Shown here: positions 1 to 8,024 of the stretch, one piece after another | How the letters are laid out: the number at the start of each line of letters is the position of its first letter | Numbering within the stretch: position 1 is the first letter of the stretch | Assembly (NCBI GenBank): GCA_963976395.1 | Contig: CAXBLG010000049.1 | Span: 1-23,945 of the forward strand | Reading direction: 5' to 3' | DNA length: 23,945 bases | From: UBA11612 sp963976395 | Lineage (GTDB): Bacteria > Pseudomonadota > Alphaproteobacteria > Rhodospirillales > Rhodospirillaceae | Program-made: the position numbers and the translations under genes | Notes under the pieces: model-generated | Told to the model about the DNA's origin: nothing | The model's input: only the letters and a program-made list of their open reading frames with translations | The model's database searches: none

Positions 1-400
1 CGGTAAACTCCGTCCAAAATTGATGAATTTTATCGATTACGCAGGCCTTAGCGGGCCCCTGAGAAGCAGGAGTACCGATAGGTAAGCTCGGCTGTCCGAA
101 GCAAGCTTCCGGAATGTTCGGTTGATTCGCTCTGATGTGCGCGAAGTGCCATTGGGAATATTCAGGATGTATGGCCAATTGTTTGTCGGCCCAAGTGGCT
201 GCATCGGCAATGTTGTATGTCTTTCCTGACGCCATGTCGGATGAAAGCATGGCCCCGACTTTCGCCTTTGTTTCAGGCGTCAGGTAGTGCTCTGCGATCA
301 GCGCAACGATGCGATGACCCCGATCATCCCACGCCATCGCTTTATAAGGTGCTAAGGCCAGCAAAATAAATAGCGCTATTGAAACAACCCATACACGCAT
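1..400 (-). CDS. S1/P1-type secreted nuclease, N-terminal part (runs off the window)
   Basis: This is the first 133 codons of a zinc-dependent S1/P1 nuclease, a family that cleaves single-stranded DNA and RNA and acts outside the cytoplasm. Translation from ATG at 400-398 gives a signal peptide with a hydrophobic core at about residues 5-18 and a likely cut after AMA, so the mature chain would begin WDDRGH. In this family the mature N-terminal Trp and His6 are metal ligands, here W24 and H29. ATWAD supplies Asp72 and SQWHF supplies His85, matching the family's Asp and His ligands. A GGAGGAGG-like ribosome site lies just upstream of the ATG. The C-terminal half, with the remaining ligands, lies outside the window. 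A FNR/FixK-like box at 461-474 lies upstream. A degenerate second copy is at the other end of the window in inverted orientation. The family call is firm; the physiological role is unknown. Confidence 0.85.
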   Translation of the reverse strand, partial: MRVWVVSIALFILLALAPYKAMAWDDRGHRIVALIAEHYLTPETKAKVGAMLSSDMASGKTYNIADAATWADKQLAIHPEYSQWHFAHIRANQPNIPEACFGQPSLPIGTPASQGPAKACVIDKIHQFWTEFT

Positions 401-429
401 GAATACCTCCTCCGATTCGAAACCCTTAA

Positions 430-474
430 AAAATACTCGGCCCAATTCGTCTGCGGGACATTGATCTCTGTCAA
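430..474 (-). promoter_or_regulatory. FNR/FixK-like box and -10 for the nuclease gene
   Basis: The 14-bp site TTGATCTCTGTCAA at 461-474 fits the TTGA-N6-TCAA form recognised by FNR, Anr and FixK-type regulators. On the minus strand TATTTT at 435-430 can serve as a -10 element, with its start 32.5 bp from the box centre. That is slightly wider than the ideal class II spacing of about 29.5 bp. The same box and -10 are kept in the right-hand copy. Confidence 0.5.
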
Positions 475-816
475 GACTATGGTTGCGAAGTCACTACAAC
501 GGATTTTAATTGAGTTCTGCCCGACACGAGTAACAAATTCTCAATCCATTTTCTCGCCAATATTAGACATGGCTGTTTGCACGAAGCCGACTTAGGTTCG
601 GAGAACAGGCGGCTTCGCGGGCGGATTTCAAAGAAGATATAGGTATCAATCACTTATTCATCATAAATCGAGACTATGAGAGCATTAAATCGATGCCCTT
701 GAGCTCGGTCGATGGTCGTCCGCCAGAGCTGCTGTAACGTCTTGGTCGCCAAGGCGTCTATTACTATCTCCTGTTTCTCTGGCGGGTAGGGATGGCTCGC
801 AGATGGCCACTCTGTT
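475..816. other. Intergenic stretch without a recognisable gene
   Basis: The first part, to about 520, is the end of the inverted repeat shared with the right side of the window. After that I see no convincing coding sequence on either strand. Part of it may once have belonged to the P-type ATPase whose C-terminal remnant starts near 817, but I could not recognise ATPase motifs here in any frame. Confidence 0.5.
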
Positions 817-1305
817 TTGGTGCCTGGGGCGACAGAGCTGCGGGGTTTTTGTGCCCGGGAGAGCCTTTGGGCGGGGTTATTGGGACGAGATGTAGTGGCC
901 GACGACAAAGCACATGAGGCGCAAAAGTTGCAGCTTGAGGGCAAGAGCGTCGGAATGGTCGGCGACGGCATCAATGATGCGCCGGCTTTTGCGCAAGCTG
1001 ACGTGGGATTCGTCATCGGCACGGACACCGACGTTGCCATTGAGGCGAGCGACAAAGGAAGTCTCGTTGGTATCGTGACCGCAATCGAGATTAGCCAATC
1101 GACGATGCGCAACGTGCGGCAAAATTTCATCGGAGCCATTGGTTATAATGCGCTGGGCATTCCAATTGCGATGGGCGTGCTTTACCCGTTCATAGGCTTG
1201 CTTCTGTCCCCGCTGATCGCAGCCGCAGCTAAGGCTTTCAGTTCGGTGACGGTGGTAACCAACGCCAATCGGCTTCGATTTTTCATGCCGAGGAGGAGCG
1301 TATGA
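817..1305 (+). pseudogene. Copper-type P1B ATPase (CopA-like), C-terminal remnant
   Basis: The frame encodes only the end of a heavy-metal P1B ATPase: the hinge motif MVGDGINDAPAFAQADVG, then TDVAIEAS, then the last membrane helices (RNVRQN, GYNALGIPIAMGVLYP, and a final helix ending AFSSVTVVTNANRLR). The metal-binding domain, the CPC helix, the DKTG phosphorylation motif and the nucleotide-binding domain are absent. Compared with the family pattern it has two short internal losses. About four residues are missing between VVAD and DKAHEAQKL, where VLPE is usual. About four more are missing between AIEASD and KGSLVGIV, where ITLM is usual. The final helix also has Lys where Met is usual (AAAAKAFSS). 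It cannot work as a pump. It overlaps the next gene by 4 nt (ATGA), so the operon junction survives. The start at 817 is only the first ATG-like codon and has no meaning. Confidence 0.8.
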
Positions 1306-1685
1306 TTATGACACCTGATCGTTGGATAATTCTCGTCGCGGGAGGTGCTCTGGTTGCCTTTATCGTTTGGTTTTTCTGGCTGAAGCGGGCCAAAGGCGTA
1401 CGCGCCTCAGAAACTTCGAATGGATATCAGGAGGCGATGGTTCTGGCGGAGGGGGAGGGTACACCGGACACGATCATTGTTCGTCACGGCAAGCCGATCC
1501 GCATCAACTTCCGGCGTGAGGAAACAGTTGCGTGCTCAGTGAAAGTCATTTTTTCCAACTTTAATAAAGGTGCTGATCTGCCTAGCGGCGAAACGGTGCC
1601 CATTGAGATCATTCCAAGTGCACCTGAGGAATACGACTTTTTCTGTGCCATGGGCATGTTTCGCGGCAAGCTGATCGTGCAATAG
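1302..1685 (+). CDS. Membrane-anchored cupredoxin-like protein
   Basis: This 127-residue protein has one N-terminal membrane segment (about residues 9-27) and a periplasmic domain that resembles the cupredoxin-like fold found next to copper ATPases. The domain shows REETVACS near residues 73-79 and a C-terminal YDFFCAMGMFRGKLIV block. Cys115, Met117 and Met119 are candidate metal ligands, with Cys78 as another thiol. The start ATG at 1302 overlaps the stop of the ATPase remnant (ATGA) and is preceded by a strong AGGAGG site at 1291-1296. The protein probably binds copper in the periplasm, donating to or sensing for the lost pump. The fold assignment rests on motif resemblance, and the exact copper role is inferred. 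Confidence 0.75.
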   Translation: MIMTPDRWIILVAGGALVAFIVWFFWLKRAKGVRASETSNGYQEAMVLAEGEGTPDTIIVRHGKPIRINFRREETVACSVKVIFSNFNKGADLPSGETVPIEIIPSAPEEYDFFCAMGMFRGKLIVQ

Positions 1686-1695
1686 TGAGGTTGAT

Positions 1696-1968
1696 ATGGA
1701 CAACCAAAATCACTTCGATCATAAGCCCCAACCGAAAGAAAGCGGCTTCTGGAAATCCCGCTCAGGCATTGTTCTGATCGGCTTTCTTGCTGTCGTTGGC
1801 TTTCTGCTTGCGTACGAGCATCGTGTGCATCTGTTCACCGGAGACGCCATGCTTATAGCGCTGCTCGGCTTTTGCATAATCATTCATCTTTTTATGCATG
1901 GCGGCCATGGGTCTGATGAAGGCGGTCACCACCATGATAACAGTGGTCCAGACGGAGGACGGTCGTGA
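1696..1968 (+). CDS. DUF2933 family small membrane protein
   Basis: This 90-residue protein has two hydrophobic segments at about residues 23-40 and 50-66, then a His/Gly-rich tail (HLFMHGGHG, then GGHHHD). This layout, with the YEHRVHLF signature between the helices, is typical of DUF2933 proteins, which often sit in copper or heavy-metal cassettes. The His-rich C-terminus could bind metal ions. The ATG at 1696 follows the previous stop by 10 nt and has a GAGG site in front. The function is not known; metal homeostasis is inferred from the neighbours. Confidence 0.75.
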   Translation: MDNQNHFDHKPQPKESGFWKSRSGIVLIGFLAVVGFLLAYEHRVHLFTGDAMLIALLGFCIIIHLFMHGGHGSDEGGHHHDNSGPDGGRS

Positions 1969-2630
1969 ATCACGCAGATCCTGGATACGGTCTTTGGTTT
2001 TTGGTTATTTTGAACTCGGCTATTTTCATTATCTTCGCTTTCAGCTTTTTTAAGCCTCGGACGGGGCGGGATTGGAGATCCTTCGGCGCATTCTCGGCCT
2101 TCCTGATTGCTCTGTTCACTGAGATGTATGGATTCCCACTGACCATTTTTTTTCTGTCAGGCTGGCTGCAGAGCCGCTTCCCAGGCGTCGACTGGTTTGC
2201 TCATGACTCCGGTCATTTGCTTGAGATGATATTCGGATGGCGTGGCAATCCACACTTCGGTCCATTTCATATCCTCAGCTTTGTCTTGATCGGGGGCGGG
2301 TTTTATCTCCTGTCGGCAGCGTGGCATGTGCTTTATCGGGCGCAAAAAGCGGGAAAATTGGCGCAAACCGGGCCGTATGCCCGCATTCGGCATCCTCAAT
2401 ACGTCGGGTTTGTTCTCATTATGCTCGGATTCCTATTTCAGTGGCCGACGATCCTCACCCTCGTCATGTTCCCGTTCCTGCTCCTAATGTATTGGCGCTT
2501 AGCATTGCATGAGGAAAGACAGGTTGAAGCAGAAATTGGCGATGCCTATCGATATTATTCTGCGAGAGTGCCTCGCTTTGTGCCGCGACTCCAAGATATC
2601 TTTGGCTCCGCTCGATCGGAGGAACGCTAG
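1965..2630 (+). CDS. Isoprenylcysteine carboxyl methyltransferase-like membrane protein
   Basis: This polytopic protein of 221 residues carries the ICMT/PEMT family signature in its C-terminal half: GPYARIRHPQYVGF near residues 136-149, then a hydrophobic hairpin, then EERQVEAEIG and YYSARVPRFVP. In known members this region binds S-adenosylmethionine at the membrane. The GTG start at 1965 overlaps the DUF2933 stop (GTGA) and has GGAGGA at 1954-1959, so the two genes are translationally coupled. Bacterial homologues are common in metal-resistance cassettes, but their substrate is generally unknown. It is the last gene of the cassette; the following 240 nt show no gene. Confidence 0.8.
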   Translation: MNHADPGYGLWFLVILNSAIFIIFAFSFFKPRTGRDWRSFGAFSAFLIALFTEMYGFPLTIFFLSGWLQSRFPGVDWFAHDSGHLLEMIFGWRGNPHFGPFHILSFVLIGGGFYLLSAAWHVLYRAQKAGKLAQTGPYARIRHPQYVGFVLIMLGFLFQWPTILTLVMFPFLLLMYWRLALHEERQVEAEIGDAYRYYSARVPRFVPRLQDIFGSARSEER

Positions 2631-2871
2631 TGGCGGTGCGAGCATCAGGTTACTGGCTGAGGCTGTGTCCGCTGTGATCTCGGCAGAGGTACGCTGCGCT
2701 GCCATGCCATGCCTAAAGCCTTATCGTAAAGCATTGCCAGATCATTTTACCTGCGTGGAAGCTGTGCGGTTCCATGCTGAACGAAATTGTCGGACGCCCA
2801 GGTTCATTAGCTGCACCGATCATATCCGTAATCATGTCCCATATCTCTCTTAACCTTACCTTAGTGTCTTA

Positions 2872-4116
2872 ATGGAACATGCATTTCATCTTTTTCTATT
2901 GATCATTGTAGCGCGGCTATTTGGCGAAATTTCTGAACGGCTGGGTCAGCCCGCCCTAATAGGGGAGATTGTCGCGGGCATAACTCTTGGACTACTTGCA
3001 ATGTCTCCATTGACGATTGATTTGATCGATCGCCTGCCATCAAGTCCTTTTCTCGAAATCGCGGCGGAGTACGGAATATTCTTTGTTGTCCTGGTTGCTG
3101 GGATGGAGATGCGGCCAAGCGAAATTGTATCACAATCTATGCCATCGCTCGCGGTCGCAGTCGGCGGAGTCGTCCTGCCCCTCGCCGCAGGATTTGCTCT
3201 TGCATGGGCTTTTTTGCCCGATACATCGTTGAGACTTGCGCAAGCCTTGCTTGTGGGTGTGGCGCTATCAATATCGGCGATCCCTGTAGCTGTTAGGGTA
3301 TTGCAGGCGCTTAATCTGTTACATGATCGTGTTGGCCACATGATCGTATCTGCCGCGATATTCGACGATGTTATCGGTCTCGCATTACTCGCCATTGTGC
3401 TCGGCGTGATCGAGACCGGTGCCGTTCCGGACGCACAAGCAGTTTTTCTGTTGCTTGGAAAGGTAGCTCTCTTCTTCGGTATCACGGTTGGGATTAGCTA
3501 TTTCATTTTGCCTAGTCTGTACAGAGTCGTGAGAAGATTCCAGATACCGGCATTGCAGTTTAGTACTCTTATGATAACAGCGTTGGGATTTTCCTTCCTT
3601 GCAGAGGCTCTGGGGATGGATTTTATACTTGGACCTTTCATTGCCGGCTTGTTCTTCAATGAGAAGGTTGTGGAAGAAGCGGCGTATGTCCGGGTGAAGC
3701 AGAATGTAGACGACGTTACAGATGGTCTGTTAGCGCCTCTTTTTTTCGTCTCTATAGGAGCGCGGGTGGATGTGACGGCTGTTGCTGCAGTGCCAGTTTT
3801 TCTCGCTGCTCTAATTGCGGTTGCCTTTCTTGGAAAGTGGATTGGAGCTGGTATTCCTGCTCGGATTCTCGGGTTTTCAACACCGGATGCCGTAGCGGTA
3901 GGAGTTGGTATGAGCGGTCGCGGTGCGGTCGAGTTGGTTGTGGCGAGCATAGCGTTGGAGGCTGGGTTGTTCGATCAAACAGATACCATTGTTGCCAATC
4001 TTTTTTCGGCGCTAGTTATCATGGCTATCGTCACTACTTTAGCCATGCCCATCATGCTGCGAGCTGTACTTGAGTTGAGCAAGGGCGCCGGGGGACGGCG
4101 TACAAGCGGAGAGTGA
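2872..4116 (+). CDS. Cation/proton antiporter, CPA2 (Kef/NapA-like) family
   Basis: This 414-residue protein is almost entirely transmembrane helices (about 12-13) and matches the Na+/H+ exchanger domain. Family features include ARLFGEISERLGQPALIGEI in the first helix region, GMEMRPSEI after helix 3, and the paired acidic residues Asp165-Asp166 in AAIFDDVIG, the ion-binding site of electrogenic CPA2 exchangers. A late GMSGRGAVELVVA helix is also typical. No TrkA-N regulatory domain follows the membrane domain, unlike full-length KefB/KefC. Exchange of Na+ or K+ for protons is likely; the ion cannot be told from sequence. The ATG at 2872 has no clear ribosome site. The next gene, ppsA, is 204 nt downstream on the same strand. 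Confidence 0.85.
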   Translation: MEHAFHLFLLIIVARLFGEISERLGQPALIGEIVAGITLGLLAMSPLTIDLIDRLPSSPFLEIAAEYGIFFVVLVAGMEMRPSEIVSQSMPSLAVAVGGVVLPLAAGFALAWAFLPDTSLRLAQALLVGVALSISAIPVAVRVLQALNLLHDRVGHMIVSAAIFDDVIGLALLAIVLGVIETGAVPDAQAVFLLLGKVALFFGITVGISYFILPSLYRVVRRFQIPALQFSTLMITALGFSFLAEALGMDFILGPFIAGLFFNEKVVEEAAYVRVKQNVDDVTDGLLAPLFFVSIGARVDVTAVAAVPVFLAALIAVAFLGKWIGAGIPARILGFSTPDAVAVGVGMSGRGAVELVVASIALEAGLFDQTDTIVANLFSALVIMAIVTTLAMPIMLRAVLELSKGAGGRRTSGE

Positions 4117-4320
4117 AGCGTTATCAAAGTCTTCCTCCAGGAGTGGGGCGAAGCAACACCTCTACAACAGCAAATCTAACTACGACGTTACGAAGTTTGA
4201 TGGCGTTATCTTTCAGTGAAAGTCTACAGGTGAAGAAATATTTGAGCGCTAACGGGGGATTGATCGGGGAGAAGTCTCTACACTGGATATCGATATATAA
4301 GAATAGCATAGGAGAGTGAA
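4117..4320 (+). other. Spacer before ppsA with a doubtful 68-codon frame
   Basis: A GTG at 4113 overlaps the antiporter stop (GTGA) and opens a 68-codon frame that ends one base before the ppsA ATG. The tight packing is suggestive, but the peptide is Ser/Thr-rich, has no recognisable domain and has no good ribosome site. I consider it more likely untranslated spacer. GGAGAG at 4311-4316 serves as the ribosome site of ppsA. Confidence 0.3.
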
Positions 4321-6735
4321 ATGACGATTGATGCGGCACCGGTAATCTGGTTCGATCATCTCAGGCGCGAGGATGTGCCGCGCGTAGGAGGCAAAAACGC
4401 GTCACTTGGCGAGATGATTGGTAATCTCACCGCTAAAGGTATTAAGGTACCGTCGGGTTTTGCTACGTCAGCCGATGCGTATTGGTTGTTTGTCGAAGAA
4501 AATGACCTTAAGGAGATCATTAGATCGACTCTTGTCGATCTCTCCAATGGTAAAGTAACGCTAACTGAAACCGGTCAAACCATTCGCCGCGCTTTTCTGC
4601 GCGGTGAGTGGCCAAAAACAACTTCTAGTGCCATCATCTCCGCGTACAAGGAGCTTTGTCGCCGTAGTGGCAACATTGACGCGGCTGTTGCCGTCCGGTC
4701 GAGTGCAACAGCTGAAGATCTGCCTGATGCAAGCTTTGCCGGGCAACAGGAAACTTATCTAAATATTCAAGGGGAATCCTCGTTGCTCGACGCATGTCGC
4801 CGTTGCTATGCCTCGCTCTTCACCGACAGGGCCATTAGCTATCGGCAAGCGAAGGGTTTCGATCACCTTAAAGTCGCGCTCTCGGTCGGAGTCCAGAGTA
4901 TGGTGCGGTCCGACACCAGTGGGGCCGGCGTCATGTTCTCAATCGATACAGAAACCGGATTTGATAGGGTCGTGCTGATCAACGCTGCCTGGGGCCTTGG
5001 TGAAAATGTCGTCCAGGGTGCGGTTGATCCGGACGAGTATCAAGTCTTTAAGCCGCTCCTGTCCGATCTGTCGCTGTCGCCGATCATAGAGAAGAAGCGC
5101 GGCGAGAAGGCGCTTAAGATGATTTACGGCGGGGGCAATGACGGTCCGACCATGAATGTCCCGACCTCTAAAGCGGAGCGTGCTACCTTTGTTCTCAACG
5201 ACGCAGAAATCCTGACCTTATCGCGCTGGGCCTGCATTATCGAGAATCATTACGGTCAACCTATGGATATGGAATGGGCAAAGGATGGAGAGAGCGGCGA
5301 ACTCTTTATTGTCCAAGCGCGACCCGAGACCGTCCAGTCTCGACGTGAAGCAGGTACGCTAAAGCATTATCGGATCAAGAGTAAGGGTAAGAAGATCGTC
5401 TCAGGCCTCAGCATCGGCGATGCTGTAGTGGCCGGAAAAGTCTGCGTGATCGAGAACGCTCGAGACATTAGTCGTTTTGTTGACGGTGCCGTCTTGGTCA
5501 CGGGCACAACGGATCCTGATTGGGTGCCGATCATGAAGCGGGCAACGGCGATCATAACCGACCATGGCGGGCGAACATCGCATGCGGCTATTGTTAGTCG
5601 CGAACTCGGCCTGCCGGCCATCGTCGGCGCCGGCAACGCAACCCATGTCCTGCACGATGAACAAACGGTGACTGTATCTTGTGCCGAGGGCGATGAGGGA
5701 TTCGTTTACGAAGGAACCGCCGAATTTGAGTCAGAAGATCTCGACCTTAGCGCCATTCCGGCCACTCGCACCAAGGTAATGCTCAACCTTGCCAATCCCG
5801 CAGCAGCGTTTCGCTGGTGGCGGCTTCCCACGGACGGTGTTGGCCTCGCGCGGATGGAATTTGTTATCAACAACCATATTAAAGTCCATCCGATGGCTCT
5901 CGTCCGCTACGAAACGCTTAAGGACGAGGCGGTGCGACGCATTATCGCAGACCTAACCGCAGGCTACCAGGACAAGACCGAGTATTTTGTTGACCGGCTT
6001 GCTCATGCCCTTGCGCGCATCGCTGCTGCACACCACCCGAATGCCGTGATCGTCCGCATGAGTGACTTCAAGACGAATGAATATGCCAATCTCATCGGCG
6101 GGGCCGAATTCGAGCCGAAGGAGGAGAACCCGATGCTTGGGTTCCGCGGCGCGTCACGCTACTATTCGCCGCGGTATCGGGAAGGATTTGCCCTCGAATG
6201 CCGAGCTATCCGTCGTCTGCGCAACGAAATTGGAATGAAGAACGTGGTCGTGATGATCCCCTTCTGCCGTTCGACAAAGGAGGCTGATCGTGTTCTCGAC
6301 GTGATGGCCGCGAACGGGCTCAAGCGCGGCGAGGACGATCTCCAAGTCTATGTGATGTGCGAAATCCCCTCGAACGTGATTCTCGCAAAAGCATTCGCAA
6401 CACGGTTTGACGGATTCTCTATCGGGAGCAACGATCTCACACAATTAACCCTTGGTGTCGACCGCGATTCTGAAGCTCTCGCAGACCTCTTCGATGAACA
6501 GGACGAGGCCGTCAAATGGATGATTAATAGTGTTATTGCGGAGGCGCATAAAGCCAATGCTAAGATCGGCCTGTGCGGCCAAGCGCCGAGCGATTACCCG
6601 GAGTTCGCCGAGTTTCTAGTTGCGTCCGGTATCGATTCTATATCAGTGACTCCCGATAGTTTTTTTGAAGTCAAGCGCCATATTGCGGCCGCTGAGGCCG
6701 CCGGTGCAAAAAATGGAGGTGTAAGTAAGGGATAG
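4321..6735 (+). CDS. ppsA: Phosphoenolpyruvate synthase (pyruvate, water dikinase)
   Basis: The cytoplasmic enzyme converts pyruvate, ATP and water to PEP, AMP and phosphate, the entry step of gluconeogenesis from C3 compounds. All three domains are present in 804 residues. The N-terminal ATP-binding domain has GGKNASLGEM and VAVRSSATAEDLPDASFAGQ. The swivelling phosphohistidine domain has TDHGGRTSHAAIVSRELG; the phosphorylated His is residue 421, the same number as in E. coli PpsA. The C-terminal PEP/pyruvate barrel has FSIGSNDLTQLTLGVDRDS and GLCGQAPSDYPEF, with the Cys in LCGQ as proton donor. The ATG at 4321 has GGAGAG 4 nt upstream. Length and motif order are normal and no damage is seen. 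Next to the glycogen locus it would supply carbon for storage from pyruvate or lactate. Confidence 0.97.
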   Translation: MTIDAAPVIWFDHLRREDVPRVGGKNASLGEMIGNLTAKGIKVPSGFATSADAYWLFVEENDLKEIIRSTLVDLSNGKVTLTETGQTIRRAFLRGEWPKTTSSAIISAYKELCRRSGNIDAAVAVRSSATAEDLPDASFAGQQETYLNIQGESSLLDACRRCYASLFTDRAISYRQAKGFDHLKVALSVGVQSMVRSDTSGAGVMFSIDTETGFDRVVLINAAWGLGENVVQGAVDPDEYQVFKPLLSDLSLSPIIEKKRGEKALKMIYGGGNDGPTMNVPTSKAERATFVLNDAEILTLSRWACIIENHYGQPMDMEWAKDGESGELFIVQARPETVQSRREAGTLKHYRIKSKGKKIVSGLSIGDAVVAGKVCVIENARDISRFVDGAVLVTGTTDPDWVPIMKRATAIITDHGGRTSHAAIVSRELGLPAIVGAGNATHVLHDEQTVTVSCAEGDEGFVYEGTAEFESEDLDLSAIPATRTKVMLNLANPAAAFRWWRLPTDGVGLARMEFVINNHIKVHPMALVRYETLKDEAVRRIIADLTAGYQDKTEYFVDRLAHALARIAAAHHPNAVIVRMSDFKTNEYANLIGGAEFEPKEENPMLGFRGASRYYSPRYREGFALECRAIRRLRNEIGMKNVVVMIPFCRSTKEADRVLDVMAANGLKRGEDDLQVYVMCEIPSNVILAKAFATRFDGFSIGSNDLTQLTLGVDRDSEALADLFDEQDEAVKWMINSVIAEAHKANAKIGLCGQAPSDYPEFAEFLVASGIDSISVTPDSFFEVKRHIAAAEAAGAKNGGVSKG

Positions 6736-6998
6736 AGGGTAGACCCTAGCCGCGCACTTAATCACGTGGTGGGTTAATTCATTTTAGGGTTACGCTTAAT
6801 GCTCGATGTGACTCTCATGGCGCGCATCGTCAGTGTAGCTTGCGTAGTTTGCATGGCTCTCGCTCCGTCATTTATGGCGGAGCGGACGCGATAAACTATT
6901 CGTCTAGCGTTAAATTGCGATAGGCATAATTCATAAATCCGGAGGAGGACGGCATTAGCGTCTAATGAGGCAACTGCGAAGGCCAGTAATTATTTCTC
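6736..6998 (+). other. Intergenic region with a strong hairpin, a 31-codon hydrophobic frame and an unused ribosome site
   Basis: Between ppsA and glk there is a short frame at 6799-6894 whose 31 residues look like a lone signal peptide (Met-Ala-Arg start, hydrophobic middle, then stop). Inside its end lies a 10-bp hairpin: CGCTCCGTCA at 6861-6870, loop TTTA, and TGGCGGAGCG at 6875-6884 with one G-T pair. No T-run follows, so it is not a standard terminator. GGAGGAGG at 6941-6948 is a perfect ribosome site, but no start codon of glk lies at a usable distance. Confidence 0.4.
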
Positions 6999-8024
6999 AT
7001 GCCGCAATCGAGCGCTGGCAACCCGATTGGATTGTTAATTTGGCACTTTCTGCACACAATGACGAGAATATCATCTCAAAAATCAGATAACGCAGCATTA
7101 CTACTCGCTGATATCGGCGGAACAAACGCACGTTTCGGTGTTCGAGATGGGCGCGGACGTATTCGTTTCCTTATGAGTGTTCCGACAAAGGAAATTAAAT
7201 CGCTCGCGTGTACTTTGAAGCGTCTTTGCGAGGGATCTCCACAACACCTCAGCGGAATCGCGCTTGGAGCGGCTGGCCCAGTCCGGAATGGCCGGGTGAC
7301 GCTTACCAATGCGGCCGTATCAATAGCTGCAAAAGATGTGGCTGCTTTAACGGGTATCGAAAGAGTTCTATTAGTGAATGACTTGGCCGCTGTCGGCCGA
7401 GCAATCCCTCACGTGAGGAAACATGAACTTCGATCAGTTGTTTCTGGCGTGCCCACGCCTCACGCGCCGAAGGTCATTGTCGCACCCGGAACGGGTTTAG
7501 GTCACGCAGTATTGGTTCCTGGTAAATTCAGAAGCTGGAATGCCGTCGCCGGAGAGGGAGGGCACTGTAGGTTTCCAATATCCGTGCTAAGTGAAGAATC
7601 GGCATTGCAAGGACTTCATTCTTTGCACCCAAGTACATGGGAAGAATTACTTTCGGGGCGGGGCTTGGCGGCGATATATCGCACTAAAAGCCGGGGCCGC
7701 AAAGATCTTGTGCCTGAGCAAATAACCCGATGGGCCTTAGAAGGAAATGAGACAGCTTGCGCGGCGGTGTGGGCATTTTCTTATCTGTTAGGGTCTTTTA
7801 CACAGCAAATGGTGCTGGTAGCAGGAGGGCGTGCAGGATGCTTTATCGGGGGAGGTCTTGTGCCTGGTCTCGGTGTATTATTTAAAAAAGAAGCGTTTCG
7901 TCGGGGGTTTTATGCGGGCCAATTCGAACGCGGGTATGTGGCTGGCATTCCTGTTCACCTCATCATCACTCAGCTTGCGGCTTTTCGCGGTCTTGCCGCT
8001 CTATTTGACGAAGTGCACAGTTAA
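6999..8024 (+). CDS. glk: Glucokinase
   Basis: ATP-dependent phosphorylation of glucose to glucose-6-phosphate in the cytoplasm. The protein fits the bacterial Glk (ROK-related) family: LLADIGGTNARFGV is the phosphate-binding loop near the N-terminus, NDLAAVG carries the catalytic Asp, APGTGLG binds nucleotide, and EGGHCRFP contains the Glu/His pair that contacts glucose. FIGGGLVPG near the C-terminus is also typical. From ATG 6999 it has 341 residues. The in-frame ATG at 7059 would give 321, the length of E. coli Glk, and the extra 20 residues look non-conserved, so 7059 may be the real start; neither start has a good ribosome site. It would recycle free glucose released by MalQ, linking it to the glycogen locus downstream. 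Confidence 0.9.
   Translation: MPQSSAGNPIGLLIWHFLHTMTRISSQKSDNAALLLADIGGTNARFGVRDGRGRIRFLMSVPTKEIKSLACTLKRLCEGSPQHLSGIALGAAGPVRNGRVTLTNAAVSIAAKDVAALTGIERVLLVNDLAAVGRAIPHVRKHELRSVVSGVPTPHAPKVIVAPGTGLGHAVLVPGKFRSWNAVAGEGGHCRFPISVLSEESALQGLHSLHPSTWEELLSGRGLAAIYRTKSRGRKDLVPEQITRWALEGNETACAAVWAFSYLLGSFTQQMVLVAGGRAGCFIGGGLVPGLGVLFKKEAFRRGFYAGQFERGYVAGIPVHLIITQLAAFRGLAALFDEVHS

Larger units (their letters stand above)
1..525. repeat. Left arm of an imperfect inverted repeat of roughly 0.5 kb
   Basis: Positions 1 to about 525 are matched by the reverse complement of about 23420-23945, with scattered single-base differences and no evident indels in the coding part. The outermost 55 bases (1-55 and 23891-23945) are identical, and the first mismatch is at 56. 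The repeat holds the nuclease start, its ribosome site and its promoter box. Homology fades past the promoter. Confidence 0.85.

Noticed and set aside
2509..2853. 114-codon plus-strand frame overlapping the end of the ICMT-like gene
   Set aside because: Its first third lies in another frame of a well-supported gene, and the rest has no domain, no ribosome site and no protein-like pattern. The 240 nt from 2631 to 2871 are treated as intergenic.
2946..3950. Long minus-strand open frames opposite the antiporter (179 and 150 codons)
   Set aside because: They are antisense shadows of a clear membrane protein, very rich in Ser, Thr, Ala and Arg, with no known domain.
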